Position numbers and translations under genes: made by a program. From Anaerolineales bacterium (GTDB lineage Bacteria > Chloroflexota > Anaerolineae > Aggregatilineales > UBA2796): a stretch of 64,000 bases of DNA. The stretch covers positions 1,116,001-1,180,000 of the forward strand of contig JABTTZ010000001.1 in the NCBI GenBank assembly GCA_015075625.1. Direction: 5' to 3'. Below the pieces are notes generated by a model. It was not told where the DNA came from and did not search any database. It worked only from the letters and a program-made list of their open reading frames with translations. Numbering within the stretch: the stretch's first letter is position 1; every line of letters begins with the position of its first letter. Positions 1-9,017 of the stretch are shown piece by piece.

Positions 1-591
1 AAAATCCTTTACATTGGGATTTCCGATACGCCGGCGTGGGTGATCAGCGCGGCGAATGTCATGGCGGAACTGCGCGGGTGGTCGCGCTTTGTTGCCCTTC
101 AACTTGAATACAGCCTTGTCCAACGCGGTATTGAACGCGAACATCTGCCCCTTGCCCGCGTCACAGACCTTGCGGTGACGCCTTGGGGCATTTTGGGGGC
201 GGGGATTCTCTCTGGAAAGTACAACCGCGAGGTGGGCGCGACAGGGCGGGCAAACCGAGGCGGCGGGGAGATTCCGGCGTGGAAACTGGCGGTTGCCCAA
301 ACGGTCATTGAGATTGCCGATGAACTCGGACGGCAGCCCTCACAAGTGGCGCTGAACTGGGTGCGCCAACAAGCCGGAGTGATCATTCCCATCCTCGGCG
401 CAAAAACGCTTCCCCAGGTGGAAGATAATCTGAAGGCGTTGGAATTCACGCTCTCGCCCGAACAGCTTGCCCGTTTGGATGCCGCCAGCAAGATCGAACT
501 GGGCTTCCCCTATGACTTTTTGAATTCTGATGGTGTGCGCTTTTTGGTCTATGGCGGAACACGCGACCAGATCGATAACCATCGGGGCTAA
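1..591 (+). CDS. Aldo/keto reductase, C-terminal part (5' end outside window)
   Basis: The reading frame is open from base 1 (KILYIGISDTPAWVISAANV...), so the gene begins upstream and about 196 residues are visible. These correspond to the C-terminal two thirds of the NAD(P)H-dependent aldo/keto reductase TIM barrel. Supporting blocks are the GISDTPAWVIS strand, the segment LEYSLVQRGIERE (compare the usual QxxYNLxxRxxE), the TPWGILGAGILSGKY loop, and the cofactor-binding end with PILGAKTLPQVEDNLKAL. The catalytic Asp/Tyr/Lys/His region lies upstream and cannot be checked. The family reduces sugar aldehydes and ketones, and the substrate is unknown here. The ATG at base 40 is internal and should not be used as a start. 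Confidence 0.9.
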   Translation, partial: KILYIGISDTPAWVISAANVMAELRGWSRFVALQLEYSLVQRGIEREHLPLARVTDLAVTPWGILGAGILSGKYNREVGATGRANRGGGEIPAWKLAVAQTVIEIADELGRQPSQVALNWVRQQAGVIIPILGAKTLPQVEDNLKALEFTLSPEQLARLDAASKIELGFPYDFLNSDGVRFLVYGGTRDQIDNHRG

Positions 592-1044
592 CGCGGCATA
601 GCCTATATATCCGCCGCTGCCCTCACTCCGCAGACAGTGGTAGGGCGCGGACGCCCAGGAGTCGTCCCTATGCGGATGCGGGTGGGGTAGGGGTTCTTTT
701 AGAAATCACGGTGGTGGACGATTAGGTTCTGTTTACAGTGTAATTCCCGTAGGGGCGCCATGTCTTGCGCCCATCGCCGCCGGTGAGCGCCCGCCGCTAA
801 AAGCAGCGGGCTGAGACTAATCACCCCTGCGGGGCTTGGAAACCCTAATCCCCACCCCGTAAACAAAGAGAGGGACTCTCTCCCCCTTTCCCCGCAGACA
901 GGGAAAGGGGACGGGGGGATAGGGATTCTTTTAGAAATTTTCTTGACAAACTACCAAAGATGCCTCGCTTACAAGCCAAACCCGAATTTGCCGATAGGTT
1001 TTCAGGCTGTGAGGGGATTCACAGCGTTTTCTTAGCACTTGCGA
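592..1044. repeat. Intergenic region with REP-like palindromic repeats
   Basis: No gene is seen in this stretch. It holds a GTAG-type palindrome near 640-665 (GTAGGGCGCGGACGCCC...), then a copy of the long repeat from about 724 to 850 with the CCGCTAAAAGCAGCGG hairpin and a CCCCTGCGGGG hairpin. A third block at 865-955 pairs CCCCCTTTCCCC with GGGAAAGGGG and ends in the TTCTTTTAGAAA motif seen again near 694, 19981 and 38313. A 30-bp motif at 969-998 recurs inverted at 28291-28320. Confidence 0.75.
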
Positions 1045-1072
1045 TTGACAGGTGCGTGTTCGGTACTACAAT
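1045..1072 (+). promoter_or_regulatory. Sigma70-type promoter for the 1126 gene
   Basis: A perfect -35 box TTGACA (1045-1050) and a -10 box TACAAT (1067-1072) are separated by 16 bp. The expected transcript start is near 1079, giving a leader of about 47 nt before the ATG at 1126. Confidence 0.7.
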
Positions 1073-1125
1073 CGGGGGATTGTCTCAGCCAAAACCGCCA
1101 TCCTGGAATCGCTACCTAAGCCACC

Positions 1126-2382
1126 ATGTTAAACAATACACAGCTAAATAACACGCCGCCCACCGCCCGTACCACCGCCGAGATTCCCATCCCCACCCCA
1201 GAGCCGCCGCCCGCCCCGCCGCGCAGCGAGGAACAAGAGCGCAATGCGATGCGGGCGTACTTGCAGCGTTCAGAAACACGCCTCAGCACGATGCACCGCG
1301 TTGCCGTTGGCTTTCTAAGCGGCGCTGGACTGCTCTTTTTGCTGCCCGTTTTCTTCAAAGACGCCATACTGACGATCATCCGTGAACTGCTCGATTATCC
1401 GGCAACGATGCCCCCGGAAATCACCAGCCGAGGGTTGGCGGTTGTGATTCTCTTGTACGCGACGCTTCTTTTCCCCTTTGTCCTGACGATTGGCGTGCCG
1501 GTGATCGCCCTTGTCCAGCTGCTGCGGGATATTGTCCGGTTTTACTTCACCGGACAGGCGCCGGGCTTTCCAGAAACCTATTTCAACCCCTGTTTCTCGC
1601 TGACCGGGGTTGCCTTTTCCCCTGACGAATCAGAGGTGATTAAGGCAAAGGCGATGATGTTTCAGTATGGGACGGATTTAACGAACTTCATCGTCCCTTT
1701 TGATGAGATCAGCGCCCATTACTTTGACGAAGTGATTGATCTGCCAGAGCGGAATGTCGTTCCCAGGACGCGCAAACTGCCCTTCCTTGTCCGGCAAAAA
1801 GTGGTCCACATTGATGGGGAACGTTCCTTCGATGACCTCCATGAAAACGACCCCCTGACTGTGCCGCAGCGGTTCAATGGATCAACCATCCTCCCAGAGG
1901 CGCGTCACCGGAACGTGAAGGACATTGATCGCTTCAACGCGGCGCTAGGGTTGGCAGGGTTTATAGAGCGCCCGCTCTATCAAGAGGTCGCCAAGTTGGA
2001 AGTCTCTCTCGTCCGCCATGCTTTGAACTTACGCCGCTTGGTGCTGCGCTACTTTCAGGCGCTGCTCATCTTCCTGTGGACGATGCTCGTCTCGTTCACG
2101 ATGCTGCTCTTTCTCGCCGATAAAGACATGCCCAACTTTCTTGTGTTTATCATCGGTTATGGCATCTGGGCAATTGGCACGCCGTTTATTGTCGAACTTC
2201 CGGTGCGCTGGTTGGTGGGGGATTTTCCTCGCCGCCAACGCCGTGCCGCCTTACGGAAACTGCAGCGCTCTGATGGCTTGCAGCGTTTTGCCAAGTGGGT
2301 GAAGTGGACGTGTTATGTCGCCCTGATTCTCTTAGCCATCTCGGTGATTATCGAAGTGGCGTTTCGGGTACAGGGCAGCTAA
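1126..2382 (+). CDS. Multi-pass membrane protein of unknown function
   Basis: This 418-aa protein is not recognised as a named family. The N-terminus is a Pro-rich cytosolic-looking tail (residues 15-35, IPTPEPPPAPP). Hydrophobic segments lie near residues 62-85, 103-130, 305-328, 332-350 and 388-412, so about five membrane spans are expected. They flank a soluble block (about 140-300) rich in charged residues. It has a good promoter at 1045-1072 but no strong Shine-Dalgarno sequence. Its TAA stop overlaps by one base the ATG of the downstream spermidine synthase-like gene, so the two are probably co-translated. A role in polyamine or lipid metabolism would be a guess. Confidence 0.75.
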   Translation: MLNNTQLNNTPPTARTTAEIPIPTPEPPPAPPRSEEQERNAMRAYLQRSETRLSTMHRVAVGFLSGAGLLFLLPVFFKDAILTIIRELLDYPATMPPEITSRGLAVVILLYATLLFPFVLTIGVPVIALVQLLRDIVRFYFTGQAPGFPETYFNPCFSLTGVAFSPDESEVIKAKAMMFQYGTDLTNFIVPFDEISAHYFDEVIDLPERNVVPRTRKLPFLVRQKVVHIDGERSFDDLHENDPLTVPQRFNGSTILPEARHRNVKDIDRFNAALGLAGFIERPLYQEVAKLEVSLVRHALNLRRLVLRYFQALLIFLWTMLVSFTMLLFLADKDMPNFLVFIIGYGIWAIGTPFIVELPVRWLVGDFPRRQRRAALRKLQRSDGLQRFAKWVKWTCYVALILLAISVIIEVAFRVQGS

Positions 2383-3989
2383 TGCCGCTGCGCGGCTACC
2401 TTTACCTTGCCGTCTTTAGCAGCGGCATGACAACCCTAGCCATTGAACTGACCGCCTCGCGCCTGTTGGGGAACATCTTCGGCACAAGCAACCTGATCTG
2501 GGCAAATGTCATTGGCTTGATGCTGCTCTATCTGACCGCTGGCTACTTCATCGGCGGGCGCTTGGCAGATCGTTCCCCCACGCCGGTTCGTCTATACCAG
2601 ATCATGGCGTGGGGAGCGTTTTTCAGTGGGATCGTCCCCATTGTCGCACGCCCGCTGCTCAGCGCGGCGGGGGCGGCGGTGGTTGGCTTTCAGGTGGGTG
2701 TTGCCCTCCCCTCGTTCGTCGTTGTCCTCGTGCTGTTTGCCCTTCCGGTGACGCTTCTCGGCTGTGTGTCGCCCTTTGCCATTCGCCTTGCCGTCACCGA
2801 TCTTGCCGAGGCGGGGAAGGTCAGCGGGCGCATCTACGCCATCTCCACACTGGGAAGTTTGATCGGGACGTTCCTTCCCGTCCTATGGCTGATCCCAGAA
2901 GCGGGGACGACGCGAACTTTCCTTTATTTTTCGCTCTACCTCCTCCTTGTGGCGCTTGGCGGGCTGCTCTTGTCTGGTGCGGTGGGGCGGCGGGCGGCGC
3001 TCTGGTTAGCATGGCAGCCGCCCCTCTTGATCCTTCTAACCGCCCTCACGCTCAGTTCCGGGCTGCGCCCCCCACCAGAGGCGCGGCGATTGCTCTATGA
3101 GCATGACTCCGCCTACAACTACATTCAGGTGACGGAACTCACCGCCCCCATCGGGCGGCTGGTCAACGGTGTTTGGGCGCCGCTGTGGGCGGTGGGAACG
3201 CGGGAGCTATACCTAAACGAGGGGCAGGGCGTCCACTCCATCTATACCCCCGGCGGGGGCTTTTATGGCGGGACGTGGGATATGTTCCTTGCCGCGCCGT
3301 TTTTTAACGCGCCGCCCTACACCCCAGATGATATGCATCGCTTAGCCGTGATCGGCGCGGCGGCAGGGACGATCTCCACCCAGTACACCGCCGTTTTTGG
3401 CGAGGATGTGACCATCACGGGATTCGAGATCGACCCAACGATTATCGAGGTGGGGCGTCGTTATTTCGGGATGACCCAACCGAATGTGACGGTGATTGCC
3501 GAGGATGGGCGGGTTGGTTTGCGCGGCACAGCGGGGAAGTTCGATGTTATTGCGATGGACGCTTACCGCGTCCCCTATGTCCCCTGGCATTTGACAACAG
3601 TGGAATTTTTTCAGGAAGTAAGCGACAAGCTGAGCAATCGAGGCGCCGCCGTAATCAATGTGGGGCGGGCAGGGGCAGATCGGCGGCTGGTAGAGGCGAT
3701 CACGGCGACGCTTTTGATTGTCTTTCCGACAGTGCATACGATTGATGTGCCGGATTCCTTCAACACGATTCTTGTAGCGACACGGGTGGAAACGACGCCC
3801 GCCAACCTCGCCGCGAATAGGGCGATCTTGCCAACGGGAAGCGATCCGCTGCTGCGCCAAGCGCTGGAAACAGCGGCGGCAAATGTTGCCCCGACGGTGC
3901 GCGGTGATCTCATCTTCACCGATGACCGTGCGCCAGTGGAGACGCTGATCAACGCGATGGTCATTGAGTACCTCGTTGGCAGACGGTGA
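2382..3989 (+). CDS. Membrane-fused spermidine synthase-like protein
   Basis: The product is 535 aa from the ATG at 2382, which overlaps the preceding stop codon (TAATG). The longer frame opening at 2295 lies inside the upstream gene and is not preferred. The N-terminal half is a seven- or eight-span membrane domain of the fused spermidine synthase type (GMTTLAIELTASRLLGN, LMLLYLTAGYFIGGRLADR). The C-terminal half (from about residue 230) is a Rossmann methyltransferase-like spermidine synthase domain: GAAAGTISTQYTAVFG, the acidic end of strand 2 in ITGFEIDPTIIEVGRRYF, AEDGR, and DVIAMDAYRVPYVPWHLTT. The usual GGGDG glycine loop is replaced by GAAAG, so true aminopropyltransferase activity is uncertain. 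It is probably transcribed with the upstream membrane protein. Confidence 0.85.
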   Translation: MPLRGYLYLAVFSSGMTTLAIELTASRLLGNIFGTSNLIWANVIGLMLLYLTAGYFIGGRLADRSPTPVRLYQIMAWGAFFSGIVPIVARPLLSAAGAAVVGFQVGVALPSFVVVLVLFALPVTLLGCVSPFAIRLAVTDLAEAGKVSGRIYAISTLGSLIGTFLPVLWLIPEAGTTRTFLYFSLYLLLVALGGLLLSGAVGRRAALWLAWQPPLLILLTALTLSSGLRPPPEARRLLYEHDSAYNYIQVTELTAPIGRLVNGVWAPLWAVGTRELYLNEGQGVHSIYTPGGGFYGGTWDMFLAAPFFNAPPYTPDDMHRLAVIGAAAGTISTQYTAVFGEDVTITGFEIDPTIIEVGRRYFGMTQPNVTVIAEDGRVGLRGTAGKFDVIAMDAYRVPYVPWHLTTVEFFQEVSDKLSNRGAAVINVGRAGADRRLVEAITATLLIVFPTVHTIDVPDSFNTILVATRVETTPANLAANRAILPTGSDPLLRQALETAAANVAPTVRGDLIFTDDRAPVETLINAMVIEYLVGRR

Positions 3990-4027
3990 TAGAATAGTCC
4001 CCCTATCCTTACCGTACTGAGTACCCT

Positions 4028-4714
4028 ATGACAGATACCCTTTGGAAGGTTGAACTGCACTCCCACACGCTCTATTCGGCAGACAGCCTGAACGATCTGG
4101 AAACGTTCGTCCGCGTCTGCCGCAAACGAGGCATTGATCGCGTCGCTGTGACCGATCACAATACGATTCAAGGCGCGTTGGCAATGGCACGCATCGATCC
4201 CGAACTGGTGATCATCGGTGAGGAGATCATGACGACACAGGGGGAACTTCTCGCGTTCTTCGTGCGGGAAGAAATCCCACCCTTTCTCTCCCCCCAAGAG
4301 ACGATCCGGCGGCTGCGCGATCAGGGGGCGTTCATCAGCGTTTCCCATCCCTTTGATCGCTTCCGGCGGGGGGCATGGGCGGCGGAAAACCTCGGCGCCA
4401 TTCTCGATCAGGTGGACGCCCTTGAGGTGTTCAATGCCCGCTGCATTTATGCTGAAGATAATCACAAAACGGCGGCGTTTGCGGCGGCGCAGGGGAAAGC
4501 CGGCACGGTTGGCTCGGACGCCCATTTTGCCTACGAGATCGGACGTGCCACCTTGCGGATGATGCCCTTCGAGGGGGCGGGCGATTTCGCCCTCGCCCTT
4601 CAGACGGCGCAGCACCACACGCGGCTTAGCCCGCTGTGGGTGCATGGCGTCAGCAAGTTTGCCAAACGGTGGAACAAAGCCAAAGGGCGCACCTACAGCG
4701 GGGGGAGTGCATAA
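4028..4714 (+). CDS. PHP-domain metal-dependent phosphoesterase
   Basis: This 228-aa protein has the PHP (polymerase and histidinol phosphatase) fold signature: HSHTLYSADS at residues 10-19 (the HxH metal motif), AVTDHNTIQGA at about 40, EEIMTTQGELLAFF for motif 2-3, SHPFDRFR at about 108, and GSDAHFAYEIG near 160 for the last metal ligands. Such proteins bind two or three divalent metals and cleave phosphoester bonds; many solo members are 3',5'-nucleoside bisphosphate phosphatases. It follows the spermidine synthase-like gene after 38 bp. A TAGAAT -10-like box at 3990-3995 lacks a clear -35, so separate transcription is unproven. Confidence 0.88.
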   Translation: MTDTLWKVELHSHTLYSADSLNDLETFVRVCRKRGIDRVAVTDHNTIQGALAMARIDPELVIIGEEIMTTQGELLAFFVREEIPPFLSPQETIRRLRDQGAFISVSHPFDRFRRGAWAAENLGAILDQVDALEVFNARCIYAEDNHKTAAFAAAQGKAGTVGSDAHFAYEIGRATLRMMPFEGAGDFALALQTAQHHTRLSPLWVHGVSKFAKRWNKAKGRTYSGGSA

Positions 4715-4737
4715 GGACAGCACAAACAGCCCACCCT

Positions 4738-4921
4738 TTGCTAAGTACAACCAAAAAAGTCTTTTGGGCTGAAGAAGTCTAGAACAACTGGTGCGGCAAT
4801 GCCTTCCAAGCCCCGAAGGGGTGGCTGCTCCTAGCTCACTGCTTTAGCAGCGGGCGCTTACGGGCGGCACTGGGCGCAATGCCTTGCGCCCCTATGGGAA
4901 TTACACTGTCAACAGACCCTA
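4738..4921. repeat. Long REP-like repeat ending on a stop codon
   Basis: This is one full copy of the dispersed repeat. The left edge is GCTAAGTAC, followed by the GCCCCGAAGGGG hairpin, the ACTGCTTTAGCAGCGGGCGC hairpin, the GGGCGCAATGCCTTGCGCCC palindrome, and the right edge ACTGTCAACAGACCCTAG. Similar edges are seen at 52799-52925 and 55856-56040. The last CTA (4919-4921) is the TAG stop of the minus-strand gene 4919-6568. Confidence 0.8.
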
Positions 4922-6568
4922 GTTTGTCTGCCATGCGGTGCGGTAGGTTTTAGCGTCTTGCCGCCCACCATCAATGTATTTTGTGAGCGCCGCAATAGGC
5001 GCGGCAGCACGATAGAGTTTTACGTTGGCGTCCCCACAGGCAACCACCTCAATCTGCGCCGTTTGCACCTGATCGCGGGCGGCGGCAACGGGGACGGCAA
5101 TGATCTCCATCGCTTGGTACACCCGCGCCTGAAGTTTCCGCCCGGGCACGCCGCAAATCGTCAGTTGGATAACGCTCCCCGTTCGCGCCGCCTTGATTCC
5201 CTCAAAGCCGTTCGCCTTCAGGTCATTTTGCGCCGCTTCCAACTGCGCCGTCACCAGATCATCCGGCGTTGGTTGGGGACGGTTCAAAAAGAGGAATGCA
5301 CCGATCAGAACGGCGATCAGAATCACCGCGAGGAACAGCGGTGTCCGATTGCGGCGGTTTGCCTTGCGCTCTGATTCAAAGGGATCGTGGGCGGGCGCTT
5401 CCGCTTCAATACGAATTTGGCGGGTGCGATTCTTTTGGCTGACGGTGGTCGGTTCGTAGGTGGTGGCAGGCTCATCCCCCACCGTCACCATCTCCGGCGC
5501 GGGCGGTTTCGGCTCGCGGCGGCGGCGTTTCTTGGGGCTTTCTTCGGTGGCAGCCTGAACAAACGAGGGTTCGTCACTTGGGCTGGCAGTGAAGAACGTA
5601 TCAAGGTTTTCTTCGGTGGCGGCGGCAGCAGCGCTATCCATCGCATAGGGATCGTCCGCCAACGCCATCTCTGCGTTGGGATCGGATGCCCCGCCGTCAA
5701 AAAAGGCGTTCATGTCGTCCTCAAAGGCGGGCAGTGGCTCATCCATCCCAAAGGAATCCGCCTCGAACAATGCGGCTGATCCCTCGGTTGTGGTAAGCGG
5801 CTCACTGCCAAAGAGGGCGTTCAGGTCGTCTTCCGCTGTCGAGGATGGTGGGGACGTAAACATGTCCATAGAAGGGGGTGGGGGGGCTGCCATGCGCGGG
5901 CTGCTCTTGGGGGCGCTTGGGGCGGGCGTCCCGCCAAAAAGGGCGTCCAAATCGGCTTGTTGGGCAGCGGGGGTTTTCATCTCTGGGCGCGATTTAGGCT
6001 GGGCGGGGGGCGGCGGGGCTTGAATGCCAAACGCCTTTGCCAGTTCATCGTCCTCGTTAGGCACAGAGGAAATCGCCAGATCGCCGCTCCCAAAAAGATC
6101 CTCCAAATCGGCGGCGTCTGTCGTTGGTGCGGCGGCGGTTTGCCCCCACAGGTCATCCAAATAGGCAGAGGAGACATCGCCCCCTTCAGCGGGGCGGGTC
6201 AGTGGGTCGGCGCGGAGCGAGCCGGTTTTGATCAAGAGATCGTCAATATCTACCGTAATGTCTGCGGAAAAATCGTCAATGCCGCCGGGAATAGGCATTG
6301 CCGCCTGATCCAAATCGGGGTATTCGCTGACGAGTTGGTTGAACGCCTCCCGCGCTTCGTCGTGCATGGGGTTGGTACGCAAGACATTGCTCAAGGCTTG
6401 GTAGGCATCGCGGGGTTCGGTGACGGCGTTCGCCATCAGCCACCAAGCGTCGGCATTATCGGGGTTGCGGGCGACAACCTCGCGGAGAATGGCTTGCGCG
6501 GCATCCAATTGGTCTTGTTGAATTAGGCGGTATGCCTCCTCAAGTTGGCGGCGGAACATGCTCGTCAT
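4919..6568 (-). CDS. TPR-containing protein with single C-terminal membrane anchor
   Basis: The product is 549 aa. Residues 1-70 form tetratricopeptide-like helices (AYRLIQQDQLDAAQAILREVVARNPDNADAWWLMANAV), the pattern of a protein-interaction scaffold. Residues 80-390 are low-complexity, rich in Asp, Ala and Pro, with recurring short blocks of the type DLDALFG / DDLNALFG / DMNAFFDG, which look like repeated linear interaction motifs. A single hydrophobic segment follows (about 412-430, TPLFLAVILIAVLIGAFLFL) and then a C-terminal domain of about 115 aa outside or inside the membrane. The function is unknown. The gene diverges from frr and has its own candidate promoter at 6623-6651. Its TAG stop lies in the edge of a dispersed repeat. 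Confidence 0.85.
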   Translation of the reverse strand: MTSMFRRQLEEAYRLIQQDQLDAAQAILREVVARNPDNADAWWLMANAVTEPRDAYQALSNVLRTNPMHDEAREAFNQLVSEYPDLDQAAMPIPGGIDDFSADITVDIDDLLIKTGSLRADPLTRPAEGGDVSSAYLDDLWGQTAAAPTTDAADLEDLFGSGDLAISSVPNEDDELAKAFGIQAPPPPAQPKSRPEMKTPAAQQADLDALFGGTPAPSAPKSSPRMAAPPPPSMDMFTSPPSSTAEDDLNALFGSEPLTTTEGSAALFEADSFGMDEPLPAFEDDMNAFFDGGASDPNAEMALADDPYAMDSAAAAATEENLDTFFTASPSDEPSFVQAATEESPKKRRRREPKPPAPEMVTVGDEPATTYEPTTVSQKNRTRQIRIEAEAPAHDPFESERKANRRNRTPLFLAVILIAVLIGAFLFLNRPQPTPDDLVTAQLEAAQNDLKANGFEGIKAARTGSVIQLTICGVPGRKLQARVYQAMEIIAVPVAAARDQVQTAQIEVVACGDANVKLYRAAAPIAALTKYIDGGRQDAKTYRTAWQTN

Positions 6569-6622
6569 GCGCTTCGTCTCCCCTGCCCAAAAGATATAGG
6601 ATCACAAAAGTCTTGAGGGGGG

Positions 6623-6651
6623 ATTATAGCGCGAAAGTCGTTCGCATTGAT
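6623..6651 (-). promoter_or_regulatory. Candidate promoter for the TPR gene
   Basis: Read on the minus strand there is a perfect TATAAT -10 (complement of 6623-6628), 17 bp from a weak -35 ATCAAT (complement of 6646-6651). It is divergent from the frr promoter. Confidence 0.5.
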
Positions 6652-6679
6652 CGTTCGGGCAAGGGATATGCCCAGTGGT

Positions 6680-6708
6680 TTGACAATCGTCCCACGCTGC
6701 GCCACAAT
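6680..6708 (+). promoter_or_regulatory. Candidate promoter for frr-uppS-cdsA operon
   Basis: A perfect TTGACA (6680-6685) is separated by 17 bp from CACAAT (6703-6708). The expected leader before the frr ATG at 6788 is about 73 nt. Confidence 0.5.
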
Positions 6709-6787
6709 TGCACAGAATATCTCGTGCTTTTTCCCCATAGGCAACCTTAAGCAACTGTATGCAGCCCACGAGAAGGATAAATGTGCT

Positions 6788-7354
6788 ATGAATAGTGATG
6801 TCGTTGATCTTCTTAAAGACGCCGAACACCGGATGAAAAGCGCCCTTGTGGCATTGGAAGAACATCTCGGTGGCTTACGGACTGGACGGGCAAGCCCGGC
6901 GTTGGTCGATAAACTCATGATCGACTATTACGGGACGCCGACGCCGCTTATGCAGCTTGCCTCAATTCAAGTTCCCGAAGCGCTGATGATCCTGATCAAG
7001 CCCTATGATAAGACTTCCCTCAAAACGATTGAGAAGGCAATTCAGACCTCTGAGTTAGGCTTGAATCCCAATAACGATGGGACGGTCATCCGCCTGAATT
7101 TACCGCCACTGACCCAAGAGCGCCGCAAGGAATTGGTCAAGATGATGCATGGGCGGTTGGAAGAAGCGCGGGTTGCCATTCGCAACGTTCGGCGCAGCGC
7201 CAACGACGACATTCGCGATTATCAAAAAGAGAGCATGATTTCTGAGGATGAGTCCCACAAGGGGCAAGAAGACCTCCAAAAATTGACCGATAAATACATT
7301 GCCGAAGTTGAAGCCGTTGGCAAACGCAAAGAGCAAGAGATTATGGCGGTCTGA
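6788..7354 (+). CDS. frr: Ribosome recycling factor
   Basis: RRF splits post-termination 70S ribosomes together with EF-G. The 188-aa length is close to the usual 185. Diagnostic blocks are the N-terminal helix (DAEHRMKSALVALEEHLGGLRTGRASPALVDKL), the domain II segment DYYGTPTPLMQLASIQVPEA, and the C-terminal helices with RLNLPPLTQERRKELVKMMHGRLEEARVAIRNVRR and KYIAEVEAVGKRKEQEIM. The ATG at 6788 is chosen because AGAAGGA (6771-6777) lies about 10 nt upstream and the family N-terminus fits; the frame is open further upstream to 6647. It heads a tight operon with uppS (16-nt gap) and cdsA, a conserved bacterial order. pyrH and tsf are not adjacent here. Confidence 0.97.
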   Translation: MNSDVVDLLKDAEHRMKSALVALEEHLGGLRTGRASPALVDKLMIDYYGTPTPLMQLASIQVPEALMILIKPYDKTSLKTIEKAIQTSELGLNPNNDGTVIRLNLPPLTQERRKELVKMMHGRLEEARVAIRNVRRSANDDIRDYQKESMISEDESHKGQEDLQKLTDKYIAEVEAVGKRKEQEIMAV

Positions 7355-7370
7355 AAGGTCGTAGCCTTCC

Positions 7371-8087
7371 GTGACGGACAAACGCTTACCCCCCCACATT
7401 CCCTATCACTTGGCAGTTATCATGGACGGCAATGGGCGGTGGGCAAAGGCACGCGGCTTGCCCCGCCAAGCAGGGCACCGTGCGGGGGTGGAAAACCTCC
7501 GGCGCGTCCTGCGTGCCTGCGGCGAATTCGGGATTCGCATCCTGACCGTCTATGCCTTTTCGACAGAGAATTGGGGGCGCCCCGAACCAGAGGTGCGCGG
7601 TTTGATGGATATTCTGGAGACGGTCATTGACCGCGAACTGGATAACCTTCATGCCAACGGCGTTCAACTCCGCCACTTGGGTGATATTGGGGCGCTCTCG
7701 CCCGGACTTCAAGCAAAGGTGAAAAATGCCATCGCCAAAACGCGCTTGAATGATCGCTTGATCTTGAATCTCGCGTTCAATTACGGCGGGCGCGATGAAA
7801 TCGTCCGCGCCATTCGTCAGATTGTTGCCGATGGCATTCCCGCCAACGAGATTGATGAAACGCTGCTCAACTTTTATATGGACACCGGCGGGCTGCCCGA
7901 TTGCGATCTGATTGTGCGCACCGGAGGGGAGATGCGCATCAGCAATTTCCTTGTCTGGCAGAGTGTTTATGCCGAATACTATGCGACGCCGACGTTCTGG
8001 CCCGATTTTGACAAAGAGGAACTCTATCAGGCGCTCATACACTTTAATGGACGGGAGCGCCGCTACGGTCTTGTTCTCCAACCCTGA
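7371..8087 (+). CDS. uppS: Undecaprenyl diphosphate synthase (cis-prenyltransferase)
   Basis: This 238-aa enzyme condenses isopentenyl diphosphate onto farnesyl diphosphate to make the C55 carrier lipid for cell-wall and surface polysaccharide synthesis. The signature is complete: HLAVIMDGNGRWAKARG at residues 13-29 with catalytic Asp19, GHRAGVENLRRVLRACGEFGI, TVYAFSTENWGRP, the NYGGRDEIVRAIRQI block, and the C-terminal DLIVRTGGEMRISNFLVWQ plus ELYFT-like region AEYYATPTFWPDF. The start is GTG at 7371; AAAGG lies at 7354-7358. It lies between frr and cdsA in one operon. Confidence 0.97.
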   Translation: MTDKRLPPHIPYHLAVIMDGNGRWAKARGLPRQAGHRAGVENLRRVLRACGEFGIRILTVYAFSTENWGRPEPEVRGLMDILETVIDRELDNLHANGVQLRHLGDIGALSPGLQAKVKNAIAKTRLNDRLILNLAFNYGGRDEIVRAIRQIVADGIPANEIDETLLNFYMDTGGLPDCDLIVRTGGEMRISNFLVWQSVYAEYYATPTFWPDFDKEELYQALIHFNGRERRYGLVLQP

Positions 8088-8113
8088 GAGGGGGAGGGGA
8101 TAACCTCCCGATC

Positions 8114-8920
8114 ATGCTGCGCCAGCGCGTCCTCAGCGCCTTGTGGTTTGTCCCGCTCAGCGTCAGCCTGATCCTGATCGGGGGCGTGCCTTATGCCCTT
8201 GGCGTTGGGATCATGCTCCTGATTGCCGGATGGGAACTGGATGGTGTTTTCCGCAAGGCAGGCTATGGCACATTTCGTCCGGTTTTGTATGGCGGGATCA
8301 GCGCCCTTGCGCTGATCCCCCTGACGATTGGACAGCTTCCCATCTTCCTGACGGTAACGCTCCTCTTGGTCGCCGCCGCCTTAGGGATGATGGGCGGTTA
8401 CGGGCGGGGGGAAACCGCCGCCGTCCTCCATTTTGGCTTCACCCTCGTTGGCGTGTTTTACCTCGGTTGGCTTGGCGGACACCTGATCTGGCTGCGAACA
8501 TTCCCCAATGGCGAGCTTTGGACGTTGATCGGCGTCTTAGCCATTGGGGTGGGCGATGCTGGCGCATACTTTGTGGGCAGCGCCATTGGACGGCACAAAC
8601 TCGCGCCGCTGCTTAGCCCAGGCAAAACGTGGGAGGGCTACCTGGGGGGCGTCGTCTTTGCCACACTGACGGCGTTTGGGCTGGCAATCCTCGCCACGTT
8701 GTTGGGACGGGCAGTTTCCCCACCAATGGCGGCACTCATCGGTATGGCGGGGGGCATCTTCAGCCCGTTGGGCGATCTGGCAATGTCCGTTGTCAAACGG
8801 GCGGCGGGCGTCAAACATTTCAGCCTGATCTTGGCAGGGCATGGGGGCGTTTTGGATCGGATCGATTCGATCCTCTTTGGCGTGCCGATCTGCGTTTATC
8901 TATTGCTGCTGTTGGGTTGA
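8114..8920 (+). CDS. cdsA: Phosphatidate cytidylyltransferase
   Basis: This 268-aa integral membrane enzyme makes CDP-diacylglycerol from phosphatidic acid and CTP, the branch point of phospholipid synthesis. It has six to eight hydrophobic spans and the CDP-DAG synthase signature: LSPGKTWEGYLGGVVFA around residues 172-188 and the C-terminal GDLAMSVVKRAAGVKHFSLILAGHGGVLDRIDSILF, with the conserved Asp pair. It is co-directional with uppS (26-nt gap containing a G-rich Shine-Dalgarno region). In many bacteria dxr and rseP follow cdsA; here a glycosyltransferase does. Confidence 0.96.
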   Translation: MLRQRVLSALWFVPLSVSLILIGGVPYALGVGIMLLIAGWELDGVFRKAGYGTFRPVLYGGISALALIPLTIGQLPIFLTVTLLLVAAALGMMGGYGRGETAAVLHFGFTLVGVFYLGWLGGHLIWLRTFPNGELWTLIGVLAIGVGDAGAYFVGSAIGRHKLAPLLSPGKTWEGYLGGVVFATLTAFGLAILATLLGRAVSPPMAALIGMAGGIFSPLGDLAMSVVKRAAGVKHFSLILAGHGGVLDRIDSILFGVPICVYLLLLLG

Positions 8921-9017
8921 GTTGGGGCGACCCCGTGTGGTTGCTATCGCCACAGCGGATGCGGACAACGGTGTAACATCTCTCCCCCACCTAAGAGGGG
9001 GGTATCGAAAGGTGGTC

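Noticed and set aside
2295-2381. 29-codon N-terminal extension of the spermidine synthase-like protein
   Set aside because: It lies inside the upstream gene in another frame; the TAATG overlap gives a better start.
3611-4750. 379-codon minus-strand frame across the PHP gene
   Set aside because: It overlaps two well-supported genes in antisense and shows no family motif.
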